A stretch of DNA of 64,000 nucleotides from Zygnema cylindricum (GCA_037447655.1 JBBHKE010001935.1:377286-441285), one strand, 5' to 3'; shown: positions 35,575 through 48,624, numbered from the stretch's first letter. Notes: a model not told the origin generated them from the sequence alone. Translations and numbers: made by a program.

Positions 35575-36419
35575 CAAAACTCATTAGACACTAGTGAAGA
35601 CAAGACTCCCTTGAGTCAATAGCAAAAAAAAACCAAGTGATTTGCTCCCTTGAGCAGTAAGTTATGATGGTCAAAGATGACCTTTTGTACAAAAGCACTT
35701 TGGGAGAGCGGTGGCTACCTAGAATTTTCCTAAGTCCGAAACCCCTCTCTAAACCCTCTACTACTAGAATACGACACCAATCAAAACATTGTATCGTACA
35801 GAAAGGTACAGGTGCCAATGAACTTTATGTACGGCCAGGGTACAGCATACCCCAAGAAATTGGCGCCTACCATATCCAGACTCCTACTAGTGTTCTCCGA
35901 AGATGCCGCAAGCCAATCAAGTAGCGCCACGTGTGACTTAGTATGGATGTGACCATAAGCCGCCAAAACGTCCATTGCGCGATGTTGGCTCGCACCGTGG
36001 TTGTCCGATTCAAACCGGCTTTTAATTCTATGAGATGCGATATATTTGTTTCGTGCGGTACCCTCATCTGTACTAGGTATAACTGTGTTTATGTGCTAAG
36101 GGGAAGTTTACTCATTTAAATGAATTTCTCTAAGAGTATATATTTAAATAGTTATTGCGCCCTATATGTCTCAGCCTTGGACTTAACTTGTAGGATAAAG
36201 CTAACAGTTATTCTGACGGACGGCAAGTACTAGAATTAAGTCCAGTTTCCGTCAGACCTTTTTGGGAAATCTACCAAGATCACACCTTTTTGGTAAATCT
36301 ACCAAATCACACATTTTTGGTAAAAATACCAAGATCATACCTTTTTGGTAAATCTACCAAGATCTTGCTGCCTGTCTCTCTAAAGAGCTTAGGCAACCAT
36401 GGTTTTAACTCCCTCTCCA
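35575..36419 (-). repeat. Copia-3 3' LTR
   Basis: Matches 42262-43081 across about 820 bp, including GAGCAGTAAGTTATGA and the triplicated GGTAAATCTACCAAGATC palindromic words near its 5' end. It carries no gene. Confidence 0.82.
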
Positions 36420-39400
36420 TCCTATTGCTTCTTTCTGAGTCAACATAATCAATCTTTTGTTCCCGTCTCTTTCTACCAGTATTCCTAAGATATACTTGGC
36501 CTCACCAAGGTCCAACACCTCGAACCTAGACCTTAAAGCCGCTTTAATGCGGTTTATTTCAACCATTGACTTACTTATTAATAATAAGTCATCCACATAT
36601 ACAACAATGTATAGTATCCCATCCTCCCCTTGTAACAAATATACAAAATGATCTGATCTAATTCTCTTAAAACCTAGCCTAGTCAAAAATTCATCTTACT
36701 TTAAATTATATTGTCGCGGGGCTTGTTTTAGCCCATACAAAAATTTCATCAATTTACACATTAATTCTTCCATTCAAATTTCTACATACATTTCAGGTTG
36801 CTTTATATAAATGGTTTCTTCTAACTCCCCATGCAAGAAGGTCGTTTTCACATCCATTTGATGTATTTCTATATTCTTTATAGTCGCTAGACTTAACAAA
36901 ATTCTGACAGTGAGAAAAGCTGACAACTGAAGAGAAAATTTCTTCAAAGTTAATTCCTTCTTTTTTATTGTACCCTTTGGCCACTAGTCTGGCTTTATAC
37001 CTTCAATGGTGTTGTACAGGTTCAACTTCACCTTGAATACCCATTTGCAACCAATGGCTTTTTTGCCCGGAGGAAGATCCACCAGCTCTCATATCTGTGC
37101 CTCCATAATAGACTTCATTTCATCGTTTGCCGCCTCGATCCACTGATTTCTCTCAGGTGATGAGAAGGCCTCCTCGATCCTTAGAGGCTCCTCTGTAGCT
37201 GCAGAAAAGGCAAAGTGGGAGCTTAAGGCAAAGTGGGAGCTTGGTTGCAGACGGCTGCTATATCTCTTTCCCTCCGTAAATTTTGAGGCTGAGATCATCA
37301 GGAACCTCTGATTTTTCTGTTTTGTTTGAACCGTAACTGGTGCTGGTACATAATGTGTAGTAGTTCTTTCCACCTGAGGTGAAGCTTGTGGTGAAGCATC
37401 CTGTGAAGGCACTAGAGGAACTAAAGGAAAAGATGTCCCACTTGTCGGTGGAAAGTAGACTCACTGCGTATGGTGAAAAATGGCATATTCTTGCTTTTCC
37501 TTTGTCGGTTGATCTAGCACTTTAAATAAGTCAACCGAATCCTAATCATCTTTAATCTAGATATTCTTAGAAATATTTACTTTTTGTTTCTCAAATACAA
37601 AAACTCTATATCCATTTGCATGATCATCATACCCTATCAAAATCTTAGATAGGCCTTTAGCCTCTATTTTCCATCTATCTTGTGAAGTATCTAAAATATA
37701 ACACTTGCTGCCAAAGATGTTAAAGTGACTAACATCAGTTTTTTCTCCTGTCTAAAGCTCATAAGCTCATAAGGTGTAGTGCTTACAGATCTAGAAGAAA
37801 TTCTATTTTTAGTATTAACACCACAGTTAAGGGCTTCAACCCATAATTTCAAATCTAGCCCTTTATGTACAAGCATGGACCGAGCACTCTTTGTTACTGT
37901 CCTATTTAACCTTTCAGAAACACCATTGTGTTTCGGTGTATATGGGACTGTAAGATTGTGACTGATACCCTGTTGAAGAAGAAATTCTTCGATTTCCTTT
38001 GATGTGTATTCTCCTCGTTGTTTGATCTCAACGCCAATATTGGAACTCCATGAAGCTTTTCCGCCCACGCTTTGTAGTGTTTGAAGTGAGTTAACACTTC
38101 ACTTTTACGTTGCATGAAGTAAACTTTGGTGTACCTTGAGTAGTCATCTGTAAATGTGACCATATAGTGGACGCCTCCAGCCGAAGCCACTTGTGAAGGA
38201 CCGAGAACATCAAAATGTATTAGTCGCATAACTCTTTCCGATATGTGGCATGTTTCCTGTGGAAATGGCAATTCGTGGATCTTGCCAAATGAACAACCAT
38301 CACATGATTTTATAGGATGAGAGGTGAGAGATACTCCATCAACTTTTCCGGAATTCACCATTTTCTTTAGACACATAATTCTTGTGTCCTAATCACTTAT
38401 GCCACAACTCATTATCAGATTGGACACTGGAGTAGAGAATATGATTTTCTTTATATTCATCCATGTTCATCCGGTACATTTTGCTAGCATCTCTAGTTCG
38501 TGTTACTGCTGCTTTTCCTTTCTTGCTAACAACCTGTCTACCTCCTTTCAAAATGACTTCAAAGCCTTTGCTTTCCACTAATGATGTAGAAAAAATATTC
38601 TTTTTAAAGTCTGGAACATACAAAACATTGTGAAGAGTTCTCTCTACCAAATTTCCCCCCTAAATCTACCATTAAAGATAGATTACCCTGAGTTGTGGTT
38701 TAAACACTCATCCCACAAGCATAGTATATACTCTTTGGAGATGTTTGTTGCAGATTTGTAAAAGTCGCCTTGTTTCACCACATGTGGGCCGATGCTCCGG
38801 TGTCCATGATCCATCCTGCATCCTTGGGACCCTTCATTGCTCCCGCCATAGCAAATAACTCCGCTTCCTCTTGCTCATTGAAGCTTATAGACTTATCTGC
38901 ATCAGTTGCAGAAGCTCAAAAGAGAGCATTTCCACGAGTAGGATTTCGAGAAAAGCCTTTGTGATATTGGCTTTCTTGCCAACCCAGCCTGTATAAACCT
39001 ATCTTATTAGCCTTTTTCAGCTTAGGACAGTACTTTTATACATGACACTTCTCATAACAATAGAAACAAGCAGTAGAAGATTGTCTATTTGGCTGCTGAT
39101 AAAATGATTAAACTGATTCTGATTCTGGTTAAACTCATTCCTATTTTGATTAAACTGAGCTCTTTTGTCAAAGTCTGTTGCAAAAGCTTCAACTTTTCCG
39201 TCTCTTTCAAGGAGTTTAGTATTAGACTCTTCCTCCAATATAAGATTATATGCTAATTGAAATGACCAACTAGCTTTATCATGACTCTTTAACTGACCAG
39301 ACACACCTTTCATGCTACCAAGAAGTCCTCTAATAAGCAAAACTGCTTGTTGAAAATCAAGAAATGACCCCCTAGAAGAAGAGTGTGCATCAATAAGTGC

Positions 39401-39850
39401 ACGAAAGTAGTCACAATACTCGACCATAGTTCCCCCCGAGTATTTCTACCCCCAAATTTTTCCAGCCACCAAGAGCTCCTTTTGGACTTTCGCTTTCTCA
39501 AAAGCAGATTTCAGTGATGTCCAAATCTCCTTCGCCTTCTTTATTTTCAAGCAAGACATGACCAGATTTTCTGAAATACAAAGAATTAGATTGTTCCTTG
39601 CCACTGAATTATTTTTGGCCCAACTCGGACCTTTTTCATCAAGGGAGCCATCCAAGACCCCCAATAGGTCAGCAGTTTCAAACGAAGATTCAACCATCGC
39701 CGCACAGTACGCATACTTTTTGGCCATTGAAATAGGAATTCTTGACGAAAGGCACATAACCTATTGTTCTACAACCAGCGTTGAAGGAGGGGAACCACCA
39801 GTAGTGGTGGAAGTAGACATGAAAAACAACAAAAGCTATCAAACACCTAC
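36420..39850 (-). pseudogene. Copia-2 gag-pol remnant
   Basis: Minus-strand order: Gag (SSFETADLLGVLDGSL, KEIWTSLKSAFEKAK, LIDAHSSSRGSF), protease region with a His changed near 38790, then pre-integrase LWHK and SGKVDGVSLTS. Integrase follows (IHFDVLGPSQVASAGGVHYM, NGVSERLNRT) and then RT (YVDDLLLISKSM near 36595, LGEAKYILGI). It has many stops and frameshifts. The protein sequence is close to Copia-1, so the two belong to one family. Confidence 0.9.
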
Positions 39851-40800
39851 TTAACAGCCAACTTTCAGCTTACACAAAATATGACTCAGAAGGCCAATAT
39901 GCCTCAAAATTTGCCACATTGATACACAAAATAGAGTAAACTGACAATTCTCAAAATTGCAGCCCAACTAACCCTGTAAACCATAAGATATGATGTTTGG
40001 AATTTTCCCAAAAAATGCCCCTAGAAAATCATATTCCCAAAACTGGATACTTCAAATTGGCTAAGTCCTAAGTTATATACTCACAATGTGTATCTACTTG
40101 TCTACACTAATTTGGGTAACTGTTATTGCGGTTATTCTCCTAACTAACGACAAAGTATCCTACCTGTACGTTATTGTACCGTTAGTACCTCAAAAACCCT
40201 AATTACTATTTTCCAAAAATCTATTTCATATAACACTAATTGTTTATTACACTAAACTATAAAACAATATATATACAGATATTTTTAGATATTGAACCAT
40301 ACACAAAACGTCGAACCGTACACAAAACGTTCCAGATGCTTAGTCAGCGGTAGTGGCTAAAGTCCAGCCGACAGTGGTTGTGTAGTACAAAGCACCTGAG
40401 TGCTTCGTCACTTGTGGTCCCACGTGAATCACGCTTGTGGTCCCTCGTGAATCACCCTTGTGGTCCTAGGTGAATTACGTCCGTTGGAATAAATTCAATC
40501 GACGATGGTACCGTCGAACCGTACCATATATTTCAGGAATACCCGGTTCAGATTCTGTACGTCTGATCCTTATGAATCCACTCGTCAACTTTGTGAAGCG
40601 TGTGGTTGAGTGTCGGCGCCAATACGTAAAACCTGCATACGATCACTTGTTGACACGTGTCCCTGTACAAGTACAATATACTCTACTGTACTTTTTCTAC
40701 TCTAACACTAATTAAGGTAAGTATTGCAACGGACTACTTAGAAGATATTCTAAGTTATTTTAGCCCTTTCTACTGAAATAAAGATTTCTAAATTACAACA
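36420..40800 (-). mobile_element. Copia-2: 3'-truncated copia element inserted in Copia-3
   Basis: A minus-strand relative of Copia-1. Its 5' LTR is 39764-40800 and begins TGTTGTAATTTAG at 40800. Gag, integrase and RT follow leftward and stop in mid-RT at 36420, within the RT word KEAIG. RNase H and the 3' LTR are absent. At 40801 the interrupted Copia-3 frame (protein word DVLFI) is recognisable, which marks the insertion point. Confidence 0.9.
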
Positions 40801-42100
40801 ATGTTGAGATGAGATTTATTTTTAACTCAGGAAAATAAACAACACATCAGAGAATGTAACTATGGATGTCTTTCCCTCTACTAAGAATTTCAGATCTACC
40901 GATCCTACCAAAGTAGTAGTGACTACCCTCCCATCCCCATACTATATCTCTACAGTGGGAATCTTTCTCATCTTTGTGAATAAGTGTTTATCCTTACACA
41001 TGTGCATAGAAGCACTTGAATCCACAATCTCACCTGCTTCACCTGTCAGTCCTCCGTAGGCACATTTATGTTTGCGTTGAATTTCGACCTAAGTCTTCAC
41101 CTCCATCTCCTCGTCCAACAAAAGTTCATCGTCCTATGATTCCTCCTCATGTACCTGTGTCACAACGACCTTCTTCTTTCCTCTCGGGGATCCACTGGTC
41201 TGCCCCTCCTTTAGTCAAAGCGCAGTTAGCTTAAAACACTCCGCCATGTAGTGCCTTGGTTTCTTATAGAAGCGATAAAGCCCTTTGGGAACCCTCGATT
41301 TGCACTCATCGGACTGATTTTTCTCTCCCCCTCCTCCATAGCTTCCGAAGGGTTTCTTTGAGTCGATGTTCTTTTAATCGGTCCCGACAGCCAAGGCTTG
41401 TCCACTCTTCCCTCCCCTTCGGATCTCTATGGTATTCTACAGGACGAGAATCATCCTTACCACATAATTTCAGGTCCACCTGGAGTGTTATAGGTCTTGT
41501 ACACGATTGACTATGTTTCCATACTCATCGTATAGCTCTATGAGTAAGCAATTAACCTTTTCCTTTTCAGTTTCTACTTTTCCGCCACTCTCTAACTCCA
41601 TAAAGGGTGTTGCAAGCTCATTGCAAAAGTCTACCATCTTCCCGTTTTGTAGACATATGCAGCAATTATCTGATTTGCCAATTGTTGTTGTTCAACAGTA
41701 CCACTTCGGTACATATCTATGAGTGCCACCTATAGATCCGATGCTCTTTCTACTTGAAAATTAGGAGATGCAAGTCTTTGAGTGATATGTTGAAGAATGA
41801 AGTGCTTTGCTGCCAAAATTTTATACTCCTATGTATCATTATCATTCTTTTCATTTCTCAGAACCAGAGGCAAAAATGTGGAACCGGTTGTTATTGGTGT
41901 GGATATCTCTTTCTCCTTTCCTTTGTCTACCACCTCCCCTTCCTTTGTCTCCTCCAATATATTTGGATCTGCATCTTTGGTAATCTGCTCCTTCCTAACC
42001 TGGGAAGGGTGCCTAGACTAGATGGACACCTCACTCGTCCACTCACTATTCCCCAATTATTTTTCTCACATAGAGCTCCTGTCATCATACTCTCCTAGTA
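40801..42100 (-). pseudogene. Copia-3 gag and protease remnant
   Basis: Minus-strand frames show capsid-like words (ILAAKHFILQHITQRLASP, VALIDMYRSGTVEQQQLANQ). A decayed zinc knuckle follows (YRFYKKPRHYMAEC), then the protease/pre-integrase region IVDSSASMHMCKDKHLFTKM and GDGRVVTTTLVGSVDLKF. Stops are frequent. The sequence is distinct from Copia-1 and Copia-2, so this is a different copia lineage. Confidence 0.8.
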
Positions 42101-42261
42101 TATGAATCCAGTCCCATTATATATGGGCAACCTAAAGGGTGGGCCCATAACCTAAAATTGTGAGACCTTCGTAGGCCCTCAGAGTATGCAGCTTATACTA
42201 AGCCCCTAGGATAGCCCTGACCCATTTTTTTTTCACCAAGAATAACTACCACCCTCGCAAG

Positions 42262-43081
42262 ACACAACACTGATCAACACTTCTGAAGAAAAGACTCCTG
42301 TGAGTCAATAGGAAAAAGAATCAAGTGATTTTGTCCCTTGAGCAGTAAGTTATGAATGGTCAAAGATGACATTTTGTATACAAGCACTCTGGGAGAGAGG
42401 CTGCTACCTAAAATTTACCTAAGTCCTAAACCCCTCTGTAAACCCTCTACTGCTAGAGTACGGCACCGATCAAAACATTGTATAGTAGAAAAAGGGACGT
42501 GCCGGTGTACTTTATGTACGGCCATTGTACGGCATGCCCAAAAAATTGACCGCACGCCCAACAATTTGACGCCTGCCATATCCACACGCATTCTTGTGCT
42601 CTCCGGAGATGCTGCAAGCCAATGAAGTAGCGCCACTTGTTAGTTGGTATGGATGTGACCATAAACCGCCAAAACGCCCATTCCGGGATGTTGGCTCGCA
42701 CCGTGGTCGTCCGATTCAAACCGGCTTTTAATTTAATCCCTCGTAACAAAGGTGCGGGATATTTGTTTCGAGCGGTACCCTCGTCTGTACTAGGTATAAC
42801 TCTGTCTATGTGCTAAACGGCAGTTTACTTAATAAAATGATTTTTTGTAAGAGTACATCTTTAAATAGTTATCGCGCCCTATATGTCTCAACACTGGTCC
42901 TAGCTTACAGGATAAGGCTAACTGCTAGTTTGGCGGACGACAGGTACCAGGGTCAAGTCCTAGGTCCTTTAGACCTTTTTGGTAAATCTACCAAGATCAC
43001 GCTTTTTTGGTAAATCTACCAAGATCTTGATGCCTGTCTCTCTAGAGAGCTTAGACATCCATGGTTCTAACTCCCCCTCCA
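42262..43081 (-). repeat. Copia-3 5' LTR
   Basis: Partner of 35575-36419. It contains two copies of TTTTTGGTAAATCTACCAAG. The other copy has four, so this internal repeat has changed number. Confidence 0.82.
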
Positions 43082-44069
43082 GCCTTCAATGACTGCGATA
43101 AGTGTGGGGGCTTGAGAGAGGAGTTAGAGGCAGACTGTCTTTGCTTCTTTTGTGCCTTTTATTCTACATGTTTAAACCTAGAAAATATCAAAAGAAATCA
43201 TTTATTTCTACACCACTTAGAAAATTTTCCTAGTGTATGTAGAATTTATCACTACCCCAATTTTCATTTTCAATTTTTACTCGATAATTTGCAAATATCT
43301 TGTCAGATTTTTTGACATTTGCGTAAGCACTCACAAATTTACGCAAATGAGTTTACATATTAATATCATAATTAGTGTTACTATGTGATCCCTCCTCAAT
43401 AAAAAAGCTTCTTATTGGACAAATTTATCGTGAAATGAAGTTGCGATTAATAATTTGGTGGCATATCTTGCCAATAATTTAAGTTACGTGACATAGATGT
43501 AAAATATGTACAAAATTTTGCAGTATTACAATGTTTGTTGGCAAGTACGCCAACAATTGTTAAAAGCGTAGATTAATAATGCCACTTAATGTGATTCTCA
43601 ACCGGATTTAGGGATATCAATATCAATAGATACTATAAGATCGGTGGGAACCTATTATGGAGTGTTTTTGTATCACATTTTTTTTTTCGGTTTCGATTTT
43701 GAAAATGTATTGAACGCTTAGAAAGTGTAAAAAAATCAAAAAGTTTTTTCTTATCTGGCGTCTTGCAAGGAGCTTAAGGGTCGTAGGCCTAGTTGTCTAA
43801 TTCGTACGTATTTCGACTTCGTTACGAAAATTACGTAGTATTTGTCTATTTTATACTTCTCTTAAATTTTGTGTAATTTTTTTGTACGAATTTGTACGGA
43901 AAATTTCCCTTTAATCCTAAAAAATCCTGATATAATCCTAAAAAGTACGGATATAAACAGGAATGTACGGAATTATATGGAAATTGTACCCTAAAAACCC
44001 TAAAACCCTGAAATAACGTAAAAGTAAAGAAAATTTGAGACAGTTGTACTGACATATGCGGAAATGTAC
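43082..44069. other. Intergenic, no supported gene
   Basis: An 84-residue + strand ORF overlapping the LTR edge (43061-43315) has a CDKCGG ... CLCFFC cysteine pattern but no other support. The rest is AT-rich. Confidence 0.4.
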
Positions 44070-44077
44070 AGTAATAT

Positions 44078-44623
44078 CATAGTTCAAAAGTAGGCGTTTT
44101 TATGGTAGGCCTTTGGTAGGCGCACAAAACTTGGCACTAAACTCACGTAGAGTAGGCATACTGTATGGGTGTTCGTTGTGGACACTCTTGTACGGACGTA
44201 CGAATCTGACGTATGATCATAGTTCAGCGCACGCCGACGGACGAAATTTTTTAGCGAACTAAAACACGCGGACGTTCAAAATTGCAGACGCTAATATGAC
44301 AGATACTCCTATCGTAAGTTGTATTATGGGCTTTTCATGTGATCTTCTTAGATCACTACTTTGATCAGAGACCGTCCGATCGTCTGAATCTAACGGTTTA
44401 AATAAGTTTTACCTCAAAACTCACAGAAATTGTTTTTTTTGTCCGATTTTTTTTAAAATTTTGACATGACGTTTAATTCTCTATCGATCGATTTGCAACT
44501 CAACCCTGTAACTATTTTTTTTCATTTTTCGACCAATACAATATGGGTCTTAAGGGCATATTGTATGTTTTGCATACAATAGGCATATTGTATGGGCCTA
44601 CTTTCACCTACTTTTGAACTATG
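44078..44623 (+). mobile_element. hAT-like MITE, copy B2 (long form)
   Basis: Ends CATAGTTCAAAAGTAGG and CCTACTTTTGAACTATG, with the perfect 8-bp duplication AGTAATAT (44070-44077, 44624-44631). It is 240 bp longer than B1; extra sequence lies inside. It may be closer to the parent element. It has no coding capacity. Confidence 0.93.
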
Positions 44624-44918
44624 AGTAATATACCCCTAAAAATCCTCTAACAGACGCTTAAAAAACCCTATAATGTACGGCAACACACGGACTCTGTACT
44701 TGAATGTACGAAAAAATGTATGGGTGCAAAGTAGGGAACGCATTTTATCAACATTTAAAAATAGTTTGATGCGCACTTGAAGCACTCTATTTTTCGTTAG
44801 TTTAATCCGTGCGTAATATGCTCACGGGACTGGACATCTATGGCCGTCGGGTATATTAGGATTTTTCAGGGTTTCTAGGTATTTTTTGGGGATCTTTTGG
44901 AGATTTAGCCGTACAGTA

Positions 44919-45116
44919 CACCGCCAATCGCTATTAGAGTATATAACGCTAATACGGTGCCCCTAAATTTTGACCCCAAAACCTGAAATATAATTAATAA
45001 CGCTATTTAAAGACGTGGACCATAATCTGCCACGTCTCAGGCACTAAATAAGAATCAATAACGCTAATTATTTTTTGACGCTATTTAATCCTTGACTCTA
45101 ATAGCGATTGGCGGTG
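44919..45116. mobile_element. TA-flanked MITE, CACCGCC-type
   Basis: 198 bp with inverted ends CACCGCCAATCGCTATTAGA, flanked by TA on both sides. The termini share ATCGCTATTAG with the A family but the interior differs. It is likely a sister subfamily. Confidence 0.88.
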
Positions 45117-46849
45117 TACCACTCAAATTTTTGACCCTTCGTTTTTTTTTTTTTTTTGGTATCGCCTTCATGGAGTAGCAAAAATTATTATCAAATTTTA
45201 TGCCATGCGGTTTGAAACCTGAACAAAAAGGTCCCCCTTTCATATCGTCTTTATCGAGAATATAAAATTGTCCGTTTCGATTGGATACGTAACATTAATG
45301 ACTACTTTAGAAAGGACAAAATGACGATAAAGCCGGAACAGACAGAATGACCTCCAGCTGTAACGAACAGAATGACGGTCAAAGGACAAGGAACAGTGTA
45401 TTCGTACAAGTGGAGAAATCGGTTACAAAATATTATGGACCACTAGGGACAAGACGTTCGTAATATATAGGAAATTCTTAAAATCTCGTAGTGTTACCAA
45501 CTAGGAACACGTATACCTTTTAAACTATTTTTTCTACTCCGCGAAAAAGCGTGAAACGTCTGCGTGTCTGACATGTTTTTCGCGTATTTTGATTGGCTGC
45601 GTGAATCTCGGGCAATACGTTTCTTTTTCAGTTTTTGCGGAGCAATCAGTTTTTTTTTTTTTTTCCTGGTCGCCGCCGTGAGTTTCGCGATTCTTACGCC
45701 GTTAATGAATGATTGCGTGAGTGCCGGGCCAGAAGTTTGTTCTGTTTTTCTGCCGCCGACATGAGTTTCGCGGTTCTTCCCATGTTTGTGATTGGTTGTG
45801 TCTGCCAGTTTGTTTTTGACGCCACCGTCGTGACTGTCGGCAGTCTACAGTACACCGTGTATCGCTACTTAGGGCACTTTCCCATGTGCTAAAGTTACAG
45901 TATTTTCTGTCGTTTTCCTTTATAACTTGGAAAAAAAGGAAAAAATCTGCAGCCGTACCAAAAAATTCAAATTACCACCGTACAAGTTGCGTTCCATTAA
46001 AACTTTAGCTGTACCGCAGTTTGTCGCCTATCGCGATGCAGTTTATCGTTTAGCGAGTTTCGACCCACTTTCGCGTCCTTCCAGATCATCTTCAAACTTT
46101 ATATAAAATCACCTCGCGAGGTGATTTTAAATAAAGTTCCACGACGTGGGCGAATATGCATATGATTTCGCCGCGTCGGAGGTTTTTGACAAAATTTTCC
46201 TCAAAAAAAAAACCTACTGCACGTTTACACCTGTACGTACTTTTTTCCGTGCACCTTTTTCCGTACAGAGGAAGTGGAGGGGTCTCGACCAACGGACGCC
46301 ATTTCGCAAAAGCGAAGTTTGTGAAGGCGCGTCTCTCTCTCTCCCTCTCCCAATACCGCGTCTATTTCACAATTTTTGCAACGAAAAAATTCATAATGGT
46401 ATCAAATGAAAGATCTATGAAAACGATTTCTTTTGACTATCTTTGAGCGTATTTTGATGGCAAGTAGAGTAGGAAAAGACAAAAAACAACAATCGGGAAA
46501 TCATGGCGGAAAGTTTTAGAAGTTGTGACGTGGGCGTTGTCATAGTTGAGCGTGACGCGCGTGACGTCACAATGTCACAAACCCTAAACATCTGCAATAC
46601 CTCCACGTCGACAATGTGGCGTGCAGATATTGCGAAGTGACAGAAACTGTTCAACGTGCGGGTGGACGTCTGAAAACGAAATTGAGTGGAAGTTTCGCAA
46701 CATTTTGTGTACCGTTTATGTGTCACATGTTTCGTATACGTCTACGCTTGTCACTTTTTGAAGTAACAAGTTATTTGCGATTACATCGGAATGCTCAGAA
46801 AGATGTACGGAGAATCTTTGCTAGAAACAAAGTTACAAGATTAAAGTTT
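45117..46849. other. MITE-rich intergenic region, no gene
   Basis: Contains a solo A-family end near 45849-45875 (ACACCGTGTATCGCTA) and several TTTTCGCG/GATTGGCTGCGTG words. A short perfect palindrome, AAAATCACCTCGCGAGGTGATTTT, lies near 46106-46129. ORFs here lack support. Confidence 0.45.
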
Positions 46850-47051
46850 CCCTTAGTGTTGATATCTTTTTCGCCACTTCAAACATCTTTTCTCCGTACA
46901 CACTTGTCCGATTCTTGAATGGAGATCGCCAATCGAAAGATGAGAATCTTGCTTTTCAATCGCAACCGTCAGATCCTCAATCCGACAGAAAAAATGTTTT
47001 AAGAGTCGAAAACAGGAAACATTAGCACTACTGTAGTAGCGATTCACGGTG
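46850..47051. mobile_element. TA-MITE family, copy A2 (left tip lost)
   Basis: Shares CGCCACTTCAAACATCTTTT and CCGTACACACTTGTCCGATT with its relatives and ends GATTCACGGTG. The extreme left terminus is missing or diverged. Confidence 0.82.
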
Positions 47052-47360
47052 AGCGGACGTTGTGAGTGGTTGCTTGAGTGACGGGCAGTTAGGTTTTTTT
47101 TTTTTTGCTACCATCACCGTAAATTTTGCGATTCTTTCGACGTTTGTGATTATTGTACGAGTGACGAGCAAAGTTTTTTCTTTTTTTGGGCAATATTTTT
47201 TTTTTCTGTTTGTAACACGGCGTGGCACATACCACACCACCCATTGTTGTTAGCGCTAAACAAAAATTAGCGAGACCACTTGTTTAGTGTTATTAACGCT
47301 ATTTTGGATATCACCGTCGAAAAAGAAACATCAACATAGCGCCAATTTGTGGGTCGACTA

Positions 47361-47575
47361 CATAGTGTATCGCTAATAGTGTTAATATTTTTTTCGCCAC
47401 AAAAAACATATTTTATCCGTACACACATGTCGGATTTTGGATTTGACGGTTACGATTGAAAGGTAAGATTTTCAGCTTTCAATCGGCGGTCTCAAATTGA
47501 AAATCGGACAAGTGTGTACGAAGAAAATATGTTTTAAGTGGCGAAAAGAACAGTAACACTAATAGCCATTCACAG
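47361..47575. mobile_element. TA-MITE family, copy A3
   Basis: Starts after TA with CATAGTGTATCGCTAATAG. The arms carry TCCGTACACACATGTCGGAT and the complementary GGACAAGTGTGTACG. The right tip is slightly diverged. Confidence 0.85.
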
Positions 47576-47991
47576 AAACCTGTACCGCTGTGCATCAAGG
47601 GCCCCATGTCTATATTCGATATGTACCTCATTTTTGGTTCTCGATAATCCATAAAGCTTCTCGATATCGAGAAGCTCAATATCGAGTTACCTTTCCGATA
47701 CATAAGACCGATATGACAATGCATTTATATCGCAATATGTCGAATTGAAATAAGTGAAAAGTTGAGCTGCCAAAGAAAAGTCAAAACTCCCCACCCTAGC
47801 GCCAGCGCCGTTGGGGGAGGGTTATTTTTTGTTCGAATTTCTGTACAATTTAGGCACTGTAATTGTAAAGATCTCCACTTCTCACAAAATATATCGCAAT
47901 AATTTTTGTTGGTCCCGGATCGATTTATCTAATATTGAAATTAGCGCGAGAAGAATTTTCCCGATAGACAACACTACTAATAACTACAATA

Positions 47992-48201
47992 CATCATGTA
48001 TCACTATTAGTGTTAATGTTTCTTTTGCCACATAAAACATATTTTCTTCGTACACTCTTGTCAGATTACGGATTTGACGTTGCGATTGAAATCCAAGATT
48101 CTCACCTTCTGATTGGCATTCTCCATCTAAAAATCTGACAAGTGTGTACGGAGAAAATATGTTTTGAGTGCGAAAAAAATATTAATATTAGATACACGGT
48201 G
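47992..48201. mobile_element. TA-MITE family, copy A4
   Basis: Starts CATCATGTATCACTATTAG after TA and ends TACACGGTG. It is immediately followed by the start of a hAT-like fragment (48203). Confidence 0.86.
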
Positions 48202-48202
48202 A

Positions 48203-48624
48203 AGTGTTATGTATCGGAAAAAAATTATCGTGATAAAACCTAAGACGATACTTATCGCTAATAAAACGATGAGGGGTCCCGATATATCTCTTCGGAACCA
48301 ACAGAAAATATCGTCGACAATTACTGGTTTGGTGGTGTGGTTCGTACAAAAAATACACAATTATGGTTCGAAAATAAAGTACAAAATAAGTACGGAGATA
48401 TTGCAATGGTGGTTTTTTTGGGGGGGGGGGGGTTTGGAATATTTTTTACAATCCATTCCTTACCACACGACGGAGTTATTGTCAGGATATTTATCGCTAA
48501 TGCATCGCAATATATCAGAAATTCCCCGGTTTCCCTTACCGATATACCGGAACAATATATCGATTATCGGTAAGTCAATAAAAAGGTACATTATCAGCAA
48601 ATGGTTACTGATACACAACGATAC
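48203..48624. mobile_element. Diverged relative of the 26-kb hAT element
   Basis: The left end AGTGTTATGTATCGG and the right end CTGATACACAACGAT mirror the 26040-26733 element's ends. The interior has TATCG-rich palindromes and a run of 12 or more G (48420-48433). It lies directly beside copy A4. No target duplication could be identified. Confidence 0.7.

Larger units (their letters stand above)
35575..43081 (-). mobile_element. Copia-3: older copia element hosting Copia-2, most of pol lost
   Basis: Two matching LTR-like repeats lie at about 35575-36419 and 42262-43081. On the minus strand they begin TGGAGRGGGAGTTA. Next to the right-hand (5') LTR, a decayed gag and the start of pol run leftward to 40801, where Copia-2 begins. 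The remaining pol of Copia-3 is missing, so the left LTR abuts Copia-2 directly at 36419/36420. The exact outer ends are uncertain by about 20 bp. Confidence 0.85.

Noticed and set aside
43061-43315. Cysteine-rich ORF (CDKCGG ... CLCFFC), possible zinc ribbon
   Set aside because: It starts inside the Copia-3 LTR, lacks further domain signal and has no splice context.
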